DNA from: Cervus elaphus
Taxonomy: Eukaryota > Chordata > Mammalia > Artiodactyla > Cervidae
Length of the DNA stretch: 64,000 bases
NCBI RefSeq assembly: GCF_910594005.1
Contig: NC_057832.1
Coordinates: 104,419,152-104,483,151, forward strand
Reading direction: 5' to 3'
Positions 21,377-34,530 of the stretch are shown one piece after another (the first letter of the stretch is position 1; every line of letters begins with the position of its first letter). The position numbers were made by a program, and so were the translations under genes. Below the pieces are notes generated by a model that was given only the letters and a program-made list of their open reading frames with translations, searched no databases and was not told the DNA's origin.

Positions 21377-21620
21377 GGGACTTCACTGGTTGTCAGCGGT
21401 TAAGAATCTGTCTGCCAATGTGGGGGACACAGGTTCGATCCCTGGTCTAGAGTCTACATGCTGTGGGGCAACTAAGCTCATGAGCTGCAACTACTGAGCC
21501 GGTGCTCTGCAACAAGAGAAGCCCCCATAATGAGGAGCCTGTGGACAAAGAGTGGCCCCAGCTCACTGCAACTAGAGAAAGCCCAAGCACAACAACAAAG
21601 ACCAAAAATAAATAAATGAA
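21377..21620 (+). mobile_element. CHR-type tRNA SINE
   Basis: GGGACTTCACTGGTTGTCAG head, GGTTCGATCCCTGGTC B box, and a tail ACCAAAAATAAATAAATGAA. Confidence 0.88.
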
Positions 21621-21639
21621 AGACCACATAAGGATGTAG

Positions 21640-21812
21640 GGATAAGGTGGCTCTCTGCAAGCCAGGAAGAAAGTGCTCACCAGGACTCAAACGTGCCCGC
21701 ATCTTGAAATTCCCAGCCTCCAAAACTGTGAGAATAACTGTCTGTTGATTCAGCCACCCAGATATGTTGTTCTGTCGGCCTGAGCTGGGTAAGAGAGTAA
21801 CATACCATTCAG
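21640..21812 (+). mobile_element. MaLR-type (MST/MLT1-like) LTR fragment
   Basis: TGCAAGCCAGGAAGAAAGTGC, CAGCCTCCAAAACTGTGAGAA and GATTCAGCCACCCAGATATG follow the order of the 3' part of such LTRs. Confidence 0.6.
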
Positions 21813-22899
21813 AGGAGTAAGTTAATTCTGAGATGAGATGTAGGTGGTCTGTTTTCTTACTTTACCTTGAAGGAGATGGGATTTCTGACATCTTTTCCAT
21901 TCAACTCAAGAAATGTACCACAGAGAACTCTGTTGGTCTTGTGCTCTGTCTGCTGCAGAGAGGGCCTGCACAGAGGGTGGGATGGATGGTCCCAGTCCTC
22001 CAGACAAGGGAGGATGTGCGATCACCTGCTGTGGTTGAGGAGCCGAAATGCAGAACAGAATTTCCGGGAGTGGCGAAGGCTTGCAATTGCTCCTATGAGC
22101 AGTGCCCCAAGCAGGTAACAAAGGATGAAAGAAGTAAACTTGAGCAGCCTTGAGGTTGCCACTGAAGTTACACATCATGGATTTAGTGTTGATTCATTGT
22201 GTAGACTTTTATAACTTTCTGCAGGAGAACCTGGCTGTCCAAAAGGAGAGAGACAAGAGGGTTGATTCCACCTAGCAATGAGGATTGGAAAGGCAGTTAA
22301 GAACAAAGAATTCCAGAGGCTTGTTGGCATTAAGTAACTAACTCTTAACTAGAAGCAGCTTCAGAGCCATCGGGCAGGGGATGTCTCAAAGCAGGAGGAG
22401 ACTACCCATGTGAACAGGTATGAAATGAATACAGACAATGAATCTGGGAGAACCCTGCCATCTCTATCATAGCTCAGGTCTGGCCACTTCGCTGGTTTAG
22501 TTATAAGAAGCTCAAGTTCTTCTTGTCCCCTGCTGACTGACCTTCAGTATGATCTTTTCTTTGTTTAATTCCACTGCCCCATCAAACTTGAGGGCCCCAT
22601 TATAAGTAACGGTTACCATACCCTACTTGGTGTCCAGTTTGGTGGACAGTTGAGACTCTTCTGCCACCTGGTGGTCATTGGTCACTTCAGATGTCCATGG
22701 GATCCAAGCCGGGAAAGAGGTCAAGTGAAAAACCAAGACAGAGTTGAACACTTGGGTATGAGCATTCAAGAGGTTGGGAGTTCATGATGAGGGTAAGGAA
22801 AATATTAGTAGGTATAAGAAAGACAGGGGAATAAGAGTTTGTGGTTTAAGAGAATTTCAGAGTTTGAAATTTTGAGTATTAAATGAGGTCCCCTTCATG
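21813..22899. other. No gene or repeat recognised
   Basis: 1.1 kb with short frames on both strands and no recognised protein. There is no splice-bounded exon I can support. Confidence 0.4.
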
Positions 22900-25665
22900 G
22901 ATCAGAGCCTTGTTCTGCTGAAGGGGCTTGCATAACTCAATGAAGCTATGAGCCATGCCATGAAAAGACCACCCAAGATCAACAGGTCATGGTGGAAAGT
23001 TCTGAACAAAACATGGTTCACTGAAGGAGGGAATGGCAAACCACTCCAGCATTCTTGCATTGAGAACTCCATGAACAGTATAAAAAGGCAAAAAGATATG
23101 ACACCAGAAGAAGAGTTCCCCAGGTTGGAAGGTATCCAATATGCTACTGGGGAATAGTGGAAGGCAATTACTAATAGCTCCAGAAAGAAAGAAGTAGAAG
23201 GTCCAAAGCAGAAAAAACACTGAGTTGTGATTGTGTCTGGTGGTGAAAGTAAAGTCTGGTGCTATAAAAAACAATATTGCATAGGAACCTGGAATGTTAG
23301 GTCCATAATCCAAGGTAAATTGTACACGGTCAAGCAGGAGATGGCAAGAACATGAAGATCTTAGGAATCAGTGAGCTAAAGTGGATGGGAATAGGCAAAT
23401 TTAATTCAGATGATCGTTACGTATACTACAGTGGGCAAGAATCCCTTAGAAGAAATGGAGTAGCCCTCATGGTCAACAGAAGAGTCTGAAATGCAGTACA
23501 CAAAAATGACAGAATGATCTCAGTTCATTTCCCAGGCAAAGCATCAACGTCACAGTAATTAATTCAGTTTTTGCCCCAAATACTAATGCTGAAGAAACTG
23601 AAGTTGAACAGCTCTATGATGACTTACAAGATGTTCTAGAACTAACACCAAAGAAAGATGTCCTTTTCATCATAGTGGACCGGAATGCAAAAGTAGGAAG
23701 TCAAGGGATATCTGGAGTAACAGGCAAGTTTTACCTTGGAGTACAAAATGAAGCAGGCACAGCAAAAGCTAACAGTTTTGTCAAAAGAACACACTGTTCA
23801 TAGCAAACACCCTTTTCCAACAACACAGAGGAAACTCTACACACGGATATCACCAAATGGTCAATACTAAAATCAGATTGATTTACTCTTTGTAGTCAAA
23901 GATGGAGAAGCTCTACACAGTCAGAGAAAACAAGACCTGAAGTTGACTGTGGCTCAGATCATCAGCTCCTTATTTCAAAATTCAGGCTTAAATTGAAGAA
24001 AGTGGACAAAACCAATAGGCCATTCAGGTATGACCTAAATCAAATCCCTTATAATTATACAGTGGAGCCGATGATTCAAGGGATTAGATCTGATAAACAG
24101 AATGCCTGAAGAACTATGGACAGAGGTTTGTAACATTGTACAGGAATCAGTGACCAAAATTATTCCCAAGAAAAGAAATGCAAGAAAGCAAAGTGGTCGC
24201 TGAGGAGGCTTTATAAATATGAGGAAAAAAGAGAAGCAAAAAGCAAAAGAAAGGGAAAGATATACCCAACTGAGTGCAGAGTTCCAGGAAATAGCAAGGA
24301 GAGATAAGAAGGCCTTCTTAAATGAACAATGCAAAGAAATAGAAAATATTTCTTTATTGGAAATATTGGAATAGAATATTTCAACTACCATACAATTGCA
24401 TTCATTTCACATGTTAGCAAGGTTATACTTAAACTCCTTCAAGCTAGGCCTCAGCAGTACGTGAACTGAGAACTTCCAGATGTACAAGCTGGTTTTAGAA
24501 ATGGCAGAGGAACCAGAGATCAAATTATCAACATTTGTTGAATCATAAAGAAAACAAGGGAGTTCCAGAAAAACATCTACTTCTGCTTCATTGACTAAAG
24601 GCTAAAGCCTTTGACTGTGTGGATCACAACAAACTGTGGAAAATTCTTAAAGAGATGAGAATACCAGACCACCTGACCTGCCTCCGGAGAAATCTGTATT
24701 CAGGTCAAGAAGCAACGTAAGTGGACATGGAACAACAGACTGGTTCCAAATTGGGAAAGTAGTACATCAAGGCTGTATCTTGTCACCCTATTTATTTAAC
24801 TTATATGCACAGTACATCATAAAAAATGCTGGACTGGATAATCACAACCTGGAATCAAGATTTCCAGAAGAAATATCAACAAACTCAGATATGCAGATAA
24901 TACCACTTTAGTGGCAGAAAGTGAAGAGGAACTAAAAAGGCTTTTGGTGAAGATGAAAGAGGAGAGTGAAATAACTGGTTTAAAACTCAATATTCAAGAA
25001 ATGAAGATCATGGCCTCCAGGCCCATAACTTCATGGCAAACAGAAGGGGAAAAAGTGGAAGGAGTGACACAATTTATTTTTCTGGGCTCCAAATCACTGC
25101 AGATGGTGACTGCAGCCAAGAAATTAAGAGACGCTTGCTCCTTGGAAGCAAAGCGATGGCAAACCTAGACAGCACATTAAAAAGCAGAGACACCACTTTG
25201 CTGACAAAGGTCCATATAGTTAAAGCTACGGTTTTTCCAGGAGTCTTGTACGGATGTGAGACCTGGACCATAAAGAAGGCTGAGTGCTGAAGAATTGGTG
25301 CTTTCGAATTGTAGTGCTGGGAAGACTCTTGAGAGTCCCTTGAACTGTAAGATCAATTCAGTCAATCCTAAAGGAACTTAACCCTGACTCTTTATTGGAA
25401 GGACTGATGCTGAAGCTGAAGCTCCAATACTTGGGCCACCTGATGTGAACAGCTGAATCATTGAAAAGGCACTGATGCTGGAAAAGATTGAAGGCAAAAG
25501 GAAAAGAGGGCGTCAGTGGATGAAATGGTTAGATAGCATCACCAGATCAGTGGACATGAATTTAAACAAACTCCAGAGATAGGGAAGAACAGGGAAGTCT
25601 GGGGTGCTGCAGTCCAGGGGGTCAAAAAGAGTCAGACCCCACTTAGCAACTGAAGAGCAACAACA
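22900..25665 (+). mobile_element. BovB LINE, near full length with internal deletion
   Basis: It begins in the BovB 5' UTR (ACTCAATGAAGCTATGAGCC). It continues through endonuclease sequence at about 23290-24000 and RT from about 24400, where 24900-25160 reads T-T-L-V-A-E-S-E-E-E-L-K-R-L-L. It ends near 25665. At about 24340-24390 a low-complexity filler replaces roughly the region linking endonuclease to RT. Many stops and frameshifts make it inactive. Confidence 0.9.
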
Positions 25666-25851
25666 ATTAAGTGAGGATCAGTACAAAGGAGTGGTCATAG
25701 TTGTGTATAGCTAAAAATGTTCTGAAGAAAGACAATAAAGTTGAGAGTCAGGGAATCCAGGGCCAGGTTTTTGCAAGCACCATTCACATTCCCCACTTGG
25801 AGTGATTATTCCTGTGATAGAGTCCATATTTTAGTAATATATTCATCCACT

Positions 25852-28560
25852 GCAGTTCAGTTCAGTGGCTCATTTGTGTCCAACTCTTTTGCAATCCCAT
25901 GGACTGCAGCACACCAGGCTTCCCTATCCATCATCAACTCCCAGAGCTTGCTCAAACTCATGTCCATCGAGTCAGTGATGCCATCCAACCATCTCATCCT
26001 TCGTCGTCCCTTTCTTCTCCTGCCTTCAATCTTTCCCAGCATCAGGGTCTTTTCAAATGAGTCAGTTCTTTGCATCAGGTGGCCAAAATATTGGAGCTTC
26101 AACTTCAGCATCAGTCCTTCCAATGAAGATACAGGACTGATTTCCTTTAGGATGGACGGGTTTGATCTCCTTGCAGTCCAAGGGACTCTCAAGGGTCTTC
26201 TTTGACACCATAGTTCAAAAGCATCAATTTTTTGGCACTCAGCTTTCTTTATGGTCAAACTTTCAAATCCATACATGACTACTGGAAAAACCATAGCTTT
26301 GACTAGATGGCCCTTTGGTGGCAAAGTAATGTTTCTGCATTTTAGTATTCTGTCTAGATTTGTCATAGCTTTTTTTCCAAGGAGCAAGTGTTTTTTAATT
26401 TCATGGCTGCAGTCACCATCTGCAGTGATTTGGAGCCCAAGAAAGTAAAGTCTGTCACCATTTCCATTGTTTCCCCATCTATTTGCCATGAAGTGATGGG
26501 ACTGGATGCCATGATCTCCATTTTTTGAATGTTGAGTTTTAAGTCAGCTTTTTCCCTCTTCTTTCACTTTCATTAAGAGGCTGTTCAGTTCCTCTTCGCT
26601 TTCTGCCATAAGGGTGGTGTCATCTGCATATCTGAAGTTACTGATATTTCTCCCAGCAATCTTGATTCCAGCTTGTGCTTCCTCCAGCCCAGCATTTCTC
26701 ATGATGTACTCTGCATATAAGCTAAAGAAGGGTGACAATATACAGCCTTGACATACTCCTTTCCCAATTTGGAACCAGTCTGTTGTTCCATGTCCAGTTC
26801 TGTTGCTTCTTGACCTGCACAAAGATTTCTCAGGAGGCAGGTCAGGTGGTCTGGTATTCCCAATTCTTGAAGAATTTTCCACAGTTTGTTGTGATCCACA
26901 CAGCCAAAGGCTTTGGCATAGTCAATAAAACATAAATAGATGTTTTTCTGGAACTCTCTTGGTTTTTAGATGATCCAACAGATGTTGGCAATTTGATCTC
27001 TGGTTCCTCTGTCTTTTCTAAATCCAACTTGAACATCTGGACGTTCTCGGTTTATGTACTACTGAAGCCTGGCTTGGAGAATTTTAAGCATTACTTTGCT
27101 AGCATGTGAGATGAGTATAATTGTGCAGTAGTTTGAATATTCTTTGGCTTTGCCTTTCTTAGAGATTGGAATGAAAACTGACCTTTTCCAGTCCTGTGGC
27201 CACTGCTGAGTTTTCCAAATTGCTGGCGTATTGAGTGCAGCACTTTCACACTACCATCTTTTAGGACTTGAAATAGCTCAACTGGAATTCCATCACCTCT
27301 ACTAGCTTTGTTCGTAGTGGTGCTTCCTAAGGCCCACTTGACTGCACTCCTGGATGTCTGGCTCTCTAGGATAGTGATCGCACCTTTGTGGTTATCTGGG
27401 TCATTAAGGTCTTTTTTGTATAGCTCTTTTGTGTATTGTTGCCGCCTCTTCTTAATATCTTCTGCTTCTGTTAGGTCCGTGCCATTTCTGTCCTTTATTG
27501 TGTCCATCTTTGCATGAAATTCTCACTTGGTATCTCTAGTTTTCTTGAAGAGATCCCTAGTCTTTCCCATTCTACTGTCTTCCTCTGTTTCTTTGCAATT
27601 ATCACTGAGGAAGGCTTTCTTATCTCTCCTTGCTTTTCTTTGGAACTCTGCATTCAGATGGGTATATCTTTCCTTTTCTCTTCCTTTAGTTTCTTTTCTT
27701 TTCTCAGCTATTTGTAAGGCCTCCCTAGACAACCTTTTTGCCTTTTTGCATTTCTTTTTCTTGGGGATGGTCTTGATCACTGCCTCCTGTACAGTGTCAC
27801 GAACCTCCATCCATAGCTCTTCAGGCACTCTGTCTATCAGATCTAATTCCTTGAATCTATTTCTCACTTTCACTGCATAGTCATAAGGGATTTGATTTAG
27901 GTCATACTTGAATGGTCCTGTGGTTTTCCCTACTTTCTTCAACTTAAGTCTGAATTTTGCAATAAGGAGTTCATGATCTGAGCCGAAGTCAGCTCCCAGT
28001 CTTGTTTTTGCTGACTCTGTAGAGCTTCTCCATCTTTGAATGCAAAAAATATAGTCAATATGATTTCGATATTGACCATATGGTAATGTCCATGTGTAGA
28101 GTCTTCTCTTGTGTTGTTGGAAGAGGGTGTTTGCTATGACCAATGCATTCTCTTGGCAAAACTCTGTTGGCCTTTGCCCTGCTTCGTTTCGTACTCCAAT
28201 GTCAAACTTGCCTGTTACCCCAGGTGTCTCTTGACTTCCTACTTTCACATTCTAGTCTCCTATGATGAAAAGGACATCCGTTTTTGGTTTTAATTATAGA
28301 AGGTCTTGTAAGTCTTCATAAAACCATTCAATTTCAGCTTCTTTGGCATTAGTTGTTGGGGCATAGACTTGGGTTACTGTGATATTGAATGGTTTCCCTT
28401 GGAAATGAACAGAGATCATTCTGTCATTTTTGAGATTGCACACAAGTACTGCATTTTGGACTCTTTTGTTGACTATGTGGGCTACTCCATTTTTTCTAAG
28501 GATTCTTATATACCACAGTTGTCTACTAAATGTTGGCTGTATCAGTTTGGATGTTGGAAA
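25852..28560 (-). mobile_element. BovB LINE, near full length, broken endonuclease-RT frame
   Basis: The tail is at 25852 and it reads back to about 28560, inside the endonuclease N-terminus. Long pieces survive. 27523-28248 carries endonuclease sequence with Y-T-W-T-L-P-Y and I-D-Y-I-F and the G-S-D-H-E-L-L motif. 26544-26899 carries RT with F-R-Y-A-D-D-T-T-L (catalytic YADD). 25857-26489 carries the C-terminal domain. The breaks are stops near 28250 and 28300 plus frameshifts near 27515, 27090 and 26540. The 5' UTR is missing. Confidence 0.92.
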
Positions 28561-28874
28561 ATCAGAAATGGTGATGGTAAGAGATAGAAGTGGAGATGAC
28601 AGGAGTGGTGGGAGGTAGGAGTGGAGATGACAGTTAGGAACTGGTTGAGCTATAGTTTTAAACAAGATATAGTTTCAAGTACTTGGTTTTCCCAAGCTAT
28701 ATAGCTGTTTTCAACCTTTCAGTGACTGCTTCAACATATGGCCATTGTGAAAAATCTCCCCATTCCTGGTACTTCACAGTTTCATGCATATCCTCCTAGC
28801 GTGGGAAAGCATCCATGATGTTGTGATGTGTTCATTGCCTGAATTAGGCACACCACATTCAGAAATGCCCTGCG
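28561..28874. other. No gene or repeat recognised
   Basis: Short purine-rich repeats at about 28575-28635, otherwise unremarkable. Confidence 0.45.
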
Positions 28875-29027
28875 TTATACTAAGTGAAATGGAGAATGAC
28901 AAATACTGTATGATCTCACTTTATGTGGCATCTAATTTAAAAATAACTCATAGAAAGAAGCGATCAATTTTGTAGTTACCATAGGTGTTGTGTTGGGGGA
29001 GGGGGAATTAAAAAAAAAAAAAAAAGA
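28875..29027 (+). mobile_element. Old L1 3'-UTR fragment with poly(A)
   Basis: ACTAAGTGAAATGGAGAATGAC, TACTGTATGATCTCACTTTATG and AACTCATAGAAAGAAG, ending in an A run. Confidence 0.75.
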
Positions 29028-29653
29028 AATGCCCTGGACAGCAGGTAGCAGGACTTATATTTCACATGGAAGCATAGGTGTGGTTGACTGAAATTCACAT
29101 ACTTTCCCCAGTATTTTTCAAATAATTTCGAGTATGATCTTCAAGCTCTTATTTAGAAGCTGAATCCTAAGATAAAGCAAGTGGGAGTAGGACTCTGCTA
29201 AGGAACAAACGAACAGGTAATTGCTGAAGAAGACAGTAAAGGGTAGGGTGACTAGCTGTATCATACACTTGGGGGGATCGACTTGGCAAACAGAGAGAAC
29301 CTTAAAGATCTTACTCTGACTTCCAGCCAGCAATAGCAGAAGTGGAAAGAGATAAGTGCCTCTTACTCAAGCACCGTTTCTAGCTTTGGCAGCTTCTGAT
29401 AAACCCTTTGTTCCTTGACGTCCACTTCCTGCCCTGCCCCAGTCTGCTCTTGGTCTGAGTACAGAAAGTAAATGATACACCACTGTGTCAGACCCTGGGA
29501 GCAAAGGGTCTTCTTCTGAAGTTGACTGCTTAACCTTCAAGTTGAATACTGGAGCCCAGTATCAAAAGACTATGCTTACGTTAGCAAGCATATATCTGAT
29601 CTTCAAATGGAAGCAAGTTATTAGAATGCTGCTAAGACATCAGTAACTGTCTC
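29028..29653. other. No gene recognised; possible MIR remnant at the right end
   Basis: No supported exon. The sequence around 29640 resumes at 29890-29965 as a weak MIR-like 3' core (ACACATGTAAAGTGGTTATC), interrupted by the SINE. Confidence 0.4.
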
Positions 29654-29665
29654 AGAGAGTTGGTG

Positions 29666-29880
29666 AAAATGAAAGTATTAGTCAACTAGTTGTGTCCAAC
29701 TCTTTGCAACCCCACAGATTGTAGACCCCCAAGCTCCTCTGTCCATGGGATTCTCCAGGCAAGAATACTAGAGTGCATAGCCATTCCCTTCTCCAGGGGA
29801 TCTTTCCAACCCAGGGATCAAACCCTGGGTCTCCTGCATTGCAGGCAGATTGTTTGCCACCTAGGCCACCAGGGAAGCCC
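29666..29880 (-). mobile_element. Bov-tA SINE with 12-bp target-site duplication
   Basis: Complete reversed element. AGAGAGTTGGTG flanks it at 29654-29665 and 29881-29892. Confidence 0.93.
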
Positions 29881-29965
29881 AGAGAGTTGGTGCAGGGAAG
29901 TAATGTGACAACACATGTAAAGTGGTTATCACTTACTGGCCCAGAGGAGACACTCAATATTAAGT

Positions 29966-30949
29966 TCCCCTTCGGTCATTTTTATATAGAAGGGGGTGGC
30001 ACAGAGTAAGTAATTTATCTCTTCCAAACTCCCTCCTTGAATCTCCCTGTCCAGCACAGATACACCCCTCACTATATTCCCCATTCTTGCAGGCACACTT
30101 CAGGTGGATGGTTTCAGCCTTGCACTTTCCTATCCCTTTCCTCTGGACACCTGTGGCTTGACGCTGTCCCCCTATGGTGCAATGCCTGGGGCAGTACTCA
30201 GGTCCCCAGGTATGGGCTGATTAGTGAAGGAGAAACAAAACGATTTCTTTATCTTGGCCCAGGTACTACAATTCTGTTTTCCCAAGCTAAGATGTCTTTA
30301 GGGTTTTGTTTTGCTATGTTTTGTTTTGTTAAGAAGCCACAACTTGCTGTTGACTCATATGCAGCTCCTAGCCAACGGAAACCCCAGAGCCTTATTTTTG
30401 CCCATGTGATGCTGTTAAACCATTTTTCCCCAAGCCAGATCTTGGATGGCTGCTTGTTGTTCTAGATCTGAGGAAAGGACTTCTCATGTCTGTTACGTTC
30501 CATCTTGCTAGATTAATTTTCTCCATTCTATCCTATCGCAATATAAAATTCTTCAGTAAGTGAACAAATAAATGCAGTGCATTGTCATACAGTTGTCAGA
30601 CCAAAGCTCAAAACATCAAACTCTAGCAGCAGAGTATAGTAAAAACAAAACACCATAGCAAAGACATACACTCTAGTTTTCTTAACAAAAGTGAGCCACA
30701 AGTCATATAACTTACCAGTGTTAGTCTCTTAAGTTTCCATCATGTTAGACTCAAAACCTTTTCTTTTTCAGGAGAATATACTGAATCCCTAGAACATATG
30801 ATTTCTTATTACAGCCCAGTAATTATATATTTCATTTATTTATTTTTTATTAATTGATTTAAAAAATTCTATACTGTTTTATAATTTTCAAAAACTTCAC
30901 ACAGATGATTTCATATAATCCCATAATAACCCTTTTTTTTCTCCTATCC
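29966..30949. other. No gene or repeat recognised
   Basis: Includes a 142-codon + frame at 30037-30465 with no recognised similarity, no coding-like flanks and a repeat-like right end. I treat it as chance. Confidence 0.4.
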
Positions 30950-33900
30950 CTATATTACCCCTCATCCAATCCTCTTCCTATCTTACATTAACAAATATAT
31001 ACTTTCCCCTTCCAAGAGAATAATTCAGTGGCATTTAATACACCCATGCTGTGGTACAGTCATCACCTCTCTCTAGTTCCAGAACATTTTCCTCACCTCA
31101 AAAGGAAACTCCAACCCATTAAGCAGTTTCTCCCAACCCCCTCTCCTACCAGGCTTGGGCAACCACCAACATGCCTTTTGTCACTGTGGATGTACCTGTC
31201 CTGGACAGTTCATATAAATGGAATCACATAATGTGTCCTTTTGTGTTTGGCTTCTTTTACTTAGCATAGTGTTTTTGAGGTACATTCATGTTGTAACATG
31301 TATCAACTTCATTATTTTTATGGCTGAATATTAATCCATTATATGAATATGACACAATTTGTTTATCCCCAATTTGTCATTCAGTGATGGAAACCAGACT
31401 GTCCTACCTTTTGGCTCTTCTGAATGGTGCTGCTATGAACATGTATGCACATGCATCTGAGTACATTTGATTGTTTGGGGTATACACCTAGCAGTGGAAT
31501 TGCAGCTTCATGTGGTAATTCTATGTTTGGATTTTTGAGAAAGCACCAAACTGTTTTCCACAGTGGCTGCACCATTTCAAATTCCCACCAGTATGGTAAG
31601 AGGGTTTCAATTTCTCTACATCTTTGCCAACATTGATTATTAATATGTTAAAGTTATAGCCATCCTAGTGGGTGTGAAGTGGTATCTCATTGCAGTTTTG
31701 ATTTGCATTTCCCTAATGACTAATGATACTGAGCTTATTTTCATTTACTTGTCCATTTGTATATCTTCTTTGGAGAAATGTCTACTCAAGTCCTTAACCT
31801 ATTTTTAAATTAGGTTGTCTTTTTGGTGTTGAGTTGTAAAGATTCTTTGTATATTCTGGATATTAGATTTTTATTATTTGTATCATTAGCAAATAAATTA
31901 TCCCAAATAAATTATGTTGTATCATTAGCAACATAAATGATAAATATGTTGGTCATTCACTTCTCAATAATGTCCCTTGATGCACAAAGGTTTTTTAATT
32001 CTTTGAGGTCCAATTTATCTATATTTTTCTTTTATTATTATGCCTTTGATGTCCTACCCCAATCCCTAGCCAAATTTAAGGTCACGAAGGTTTATACTCT
32101 TCTAATAGTTTCTTCTAATAGTTTAATGGATTTAACTCTTTACTTAGATTGTTGATCCATTTTTAGTTAAATTTTTGTATATGGTGTGATGTATATGGTC
32201 CAATTTTGATCTTTTTGCATGTGGATATCAAATTACTTCCCTACCACTTGTTGAAGAGATTTCCCCACTGAATGATCTTGGTACCTTTGTCTAAAATAGA
32301 CTGGCCATAGATGTATGGGTTTTATTAAGGATTTTAAATTCTATTACATTGGTCTATCTGTCTATATTTATCCCAATAATACAGATTTGATTACTGTAGC
32401 TTTATAAAAGTCTTGGAATTGGGAAATGTGTGTCCTCCAGCTCTATCTTTCTCTTTCAATATTAATTTGGCTATTTGGGACTCCTTAAATTCCATTTAAT
32501 TTGAGAATTAGATTTTCCATTTTTGTGAAAATCATCTTTAAAATCTTTATAGAGATTGCATTGACTCTGTAGATTGCTTTGGGTAATTATGCCATCTTAT
32601 GGCTAACAAACACATGAAAAGATGCTCAACATCACTCATTATCAGAGAAATGCAAATCAAAACCACAATGAGGTACCATTACACGCCAGTCAGGATGGCT
32701 GCTATCCAAATTTCTACAAGCAATAAATGCTGGAGAGGGTGTGGAGAAAAGGGAACCCTCTTACACTGTTGGTGGCAATGCAAACTAGTACAGCCACTAT
32801 GGAGAACAGTGTGGAGATTCCTCAAAAAACTGGAAATAGAACTGCCATATGAGCCAGCAATACCACTTCTGGGCATACACACCGAGGAAACTAGATCTGA
32901 AAGAGACACGTGCGCCCTGATGTTCATCACAGCACTGTTTATAATTGCCAGGACATGGAAGCAACCTAGATGCCCATCAGCAGACGAATGGATAAGGAAG
33001 CTGTGGTACATATACACAATGGAATATTACTCAGCCATTAAAAAGAATTCATTTGAATCAGTTCTAATGAGATGGATGAAACTGGAGCCCATCATACAGA
33101 GTGAAGTAAGCCAGAAAGATAAAGACCAATACAGTATACTAACACATATATATGAAATTTAAAAAGATGGTAATGATTACCCAATATGCAAAACAGAAAA
33201 AGAGACACAGATGTACAGAACAGACTTTGGGACTCTGTGGGAGAAGGCGAGGGTGGGATATTCTGAGAGAACAGCATTGAAACAAGTATACTATCAAGGG
33301 TGAAACAGACCACCAGCCCAGGTTGGATGCATGAAACAAGTGCTCCGGGCTGGTGCACTGGGAAGACCCAGAGGGATGGGATGGGGAGAGAGGCGGGAGG
33401 GGGGATCTGGATGGGAAACACATGTAAATCCATGGCTGATTCATGTCAATGTATGGCAAAAACCACTACAATATTGTAAAGTAATTAACCTCCAACTAAT
33501 AAAAATAAATGAAGAATAAAAAAAGAAAAAAATTTATGCCATCTTAATATTGTCATTTATCAATGAACACAGAACATGTCTTTCCACTTATTTAAGTATT
33601 CTTTATTTTTTTCAACAATTTTTATAGTTTTTGGTGTGCAAATTTTTAATTTCTCTGGTTAAATTTACTCTTAGATACTTTATTCTTTTGGATGCTGTAG
33701 CAAGTGAAATTGTTTTTTTAATTTTTTTTTACAAATTGTTCATTGCTGGTGTATAGAAACACAGCTAATTTTTTAGTGTTGATCTAGTACCTTGCAACTT
33801 TGCTTCATTTATTAGATTTGGTAGCTTTGTGTGTGTGTGTGTGAATTTTTTTTTGTAGATTCTGTGACTAGCCAGCAGTTACTGTACACCCATTATTGTT
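30950..33900 (-). mobile_element. Old L1 (L1M-type) 3' half, split by a younger L1
   Basis: The reversed L1 3' UTR and ORF2 end (CAGTGGCATTTAATACACCC, AAATGGAATCACATAATGTG, TTTTCCACAGTGGCTGCACC) continue to 32599. They resume at 33534 with GCCATCTTAATATTGTC and fade near 33900. No intact frame. Confidence 0.85.
32600..33533 (+). mobile_element. Young L1-BT-like insertion, 5'-truncated, inside an opposite-strand L1
   Basis: It contains the ORF2 C-terminus in one open frame (32599-33162, with C-W-R-G-C-G and I-Y-T-M-E-Y-Y-S-A-I-K), a 3' UTR and an A-rich tail. TTATGCCATCTTA is duplicated at 32587-32599 and 33534-33546. Its close match to the ORF2 end of the full-length L1 at 41341-49157 shows the same family. 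Confidence 0.93.
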
Positions 33901-34321
33901 TTTCTAAAACCAAACCAACACTTATGTAAAGAATCCTTTTTATTAAAATCTCTTCAAATTACACATTTCCTTTTGGAACAGAAACTGATATAAGTTTTCA
34001 GTCAGGATTCAATGAATAAAACAGAAATAGGTCTGAGTATTTTAAAAGATGGAAGTTTAATGAAAAGAACTGGTTATATGGATATTGAAGATCTGAGAAG
34101 CCAAATAAGTAACAGCAAAGGAACCCAGAAATCAGCAACTGCTGGAAGCCACTACCATTCCTATGATGGGGGCACAAGGACTCTGTGCTGTCATATTCTG
34201 GAGGCTGGAAGACCTGCAAGAAGCTAGAAGCCAGTTCAAAGGGAACAGGAGCCATAGAGAAACTTGCTGCTGCCTGGAAATGCAGCCTGAGGCCAGAGAA
34301 AATATCCCTCCCTCTCTTTTC
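33901..34321. other. No confident assignment
   Basis: Possibly an old repeat (GATGGAAGTTTAATGAAAAG, TCATATTCTGGAGGCTGG). No gene recognised. Confidence 0.35.
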
Positions 34322-34359
34322 CACTGAAGAAGGGATAGGCTACCCACTCCAGTATTCTT

Positions 34360-34530
34360 GGGCTTCCCTGTGGCTCAGCTGGTACAGAATCCCCCTGCAA
34401 TGTGGGAGACCTGGGTTTGATCCTTGGAGAAGGGAAAGGCTACCCTCTCCAGTATTCTGACCTGGAAAATTCCACAGGCTGTATAGTCCATGGGGTCGCA
34501 AAGAGTCAGACACGACTTCACTTTCTCTTT
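34360..34530 (+). mobile_element. Bov-tA SINE
   Basis: GGGCTTCCCTGTGGCTCAGC head and a body ending GTCAGACACGACTTCAC. A 37-bp piece of the SINE body (34322-34358) precedes it. Confidence 0.88.

Noticed and set aside
30037..30465. 142-codon open frame on the + strand
   Set aside because: No recognised similarity, no splice or promoter context, and composition like the surrounding noncoding sequence. A chance frame.
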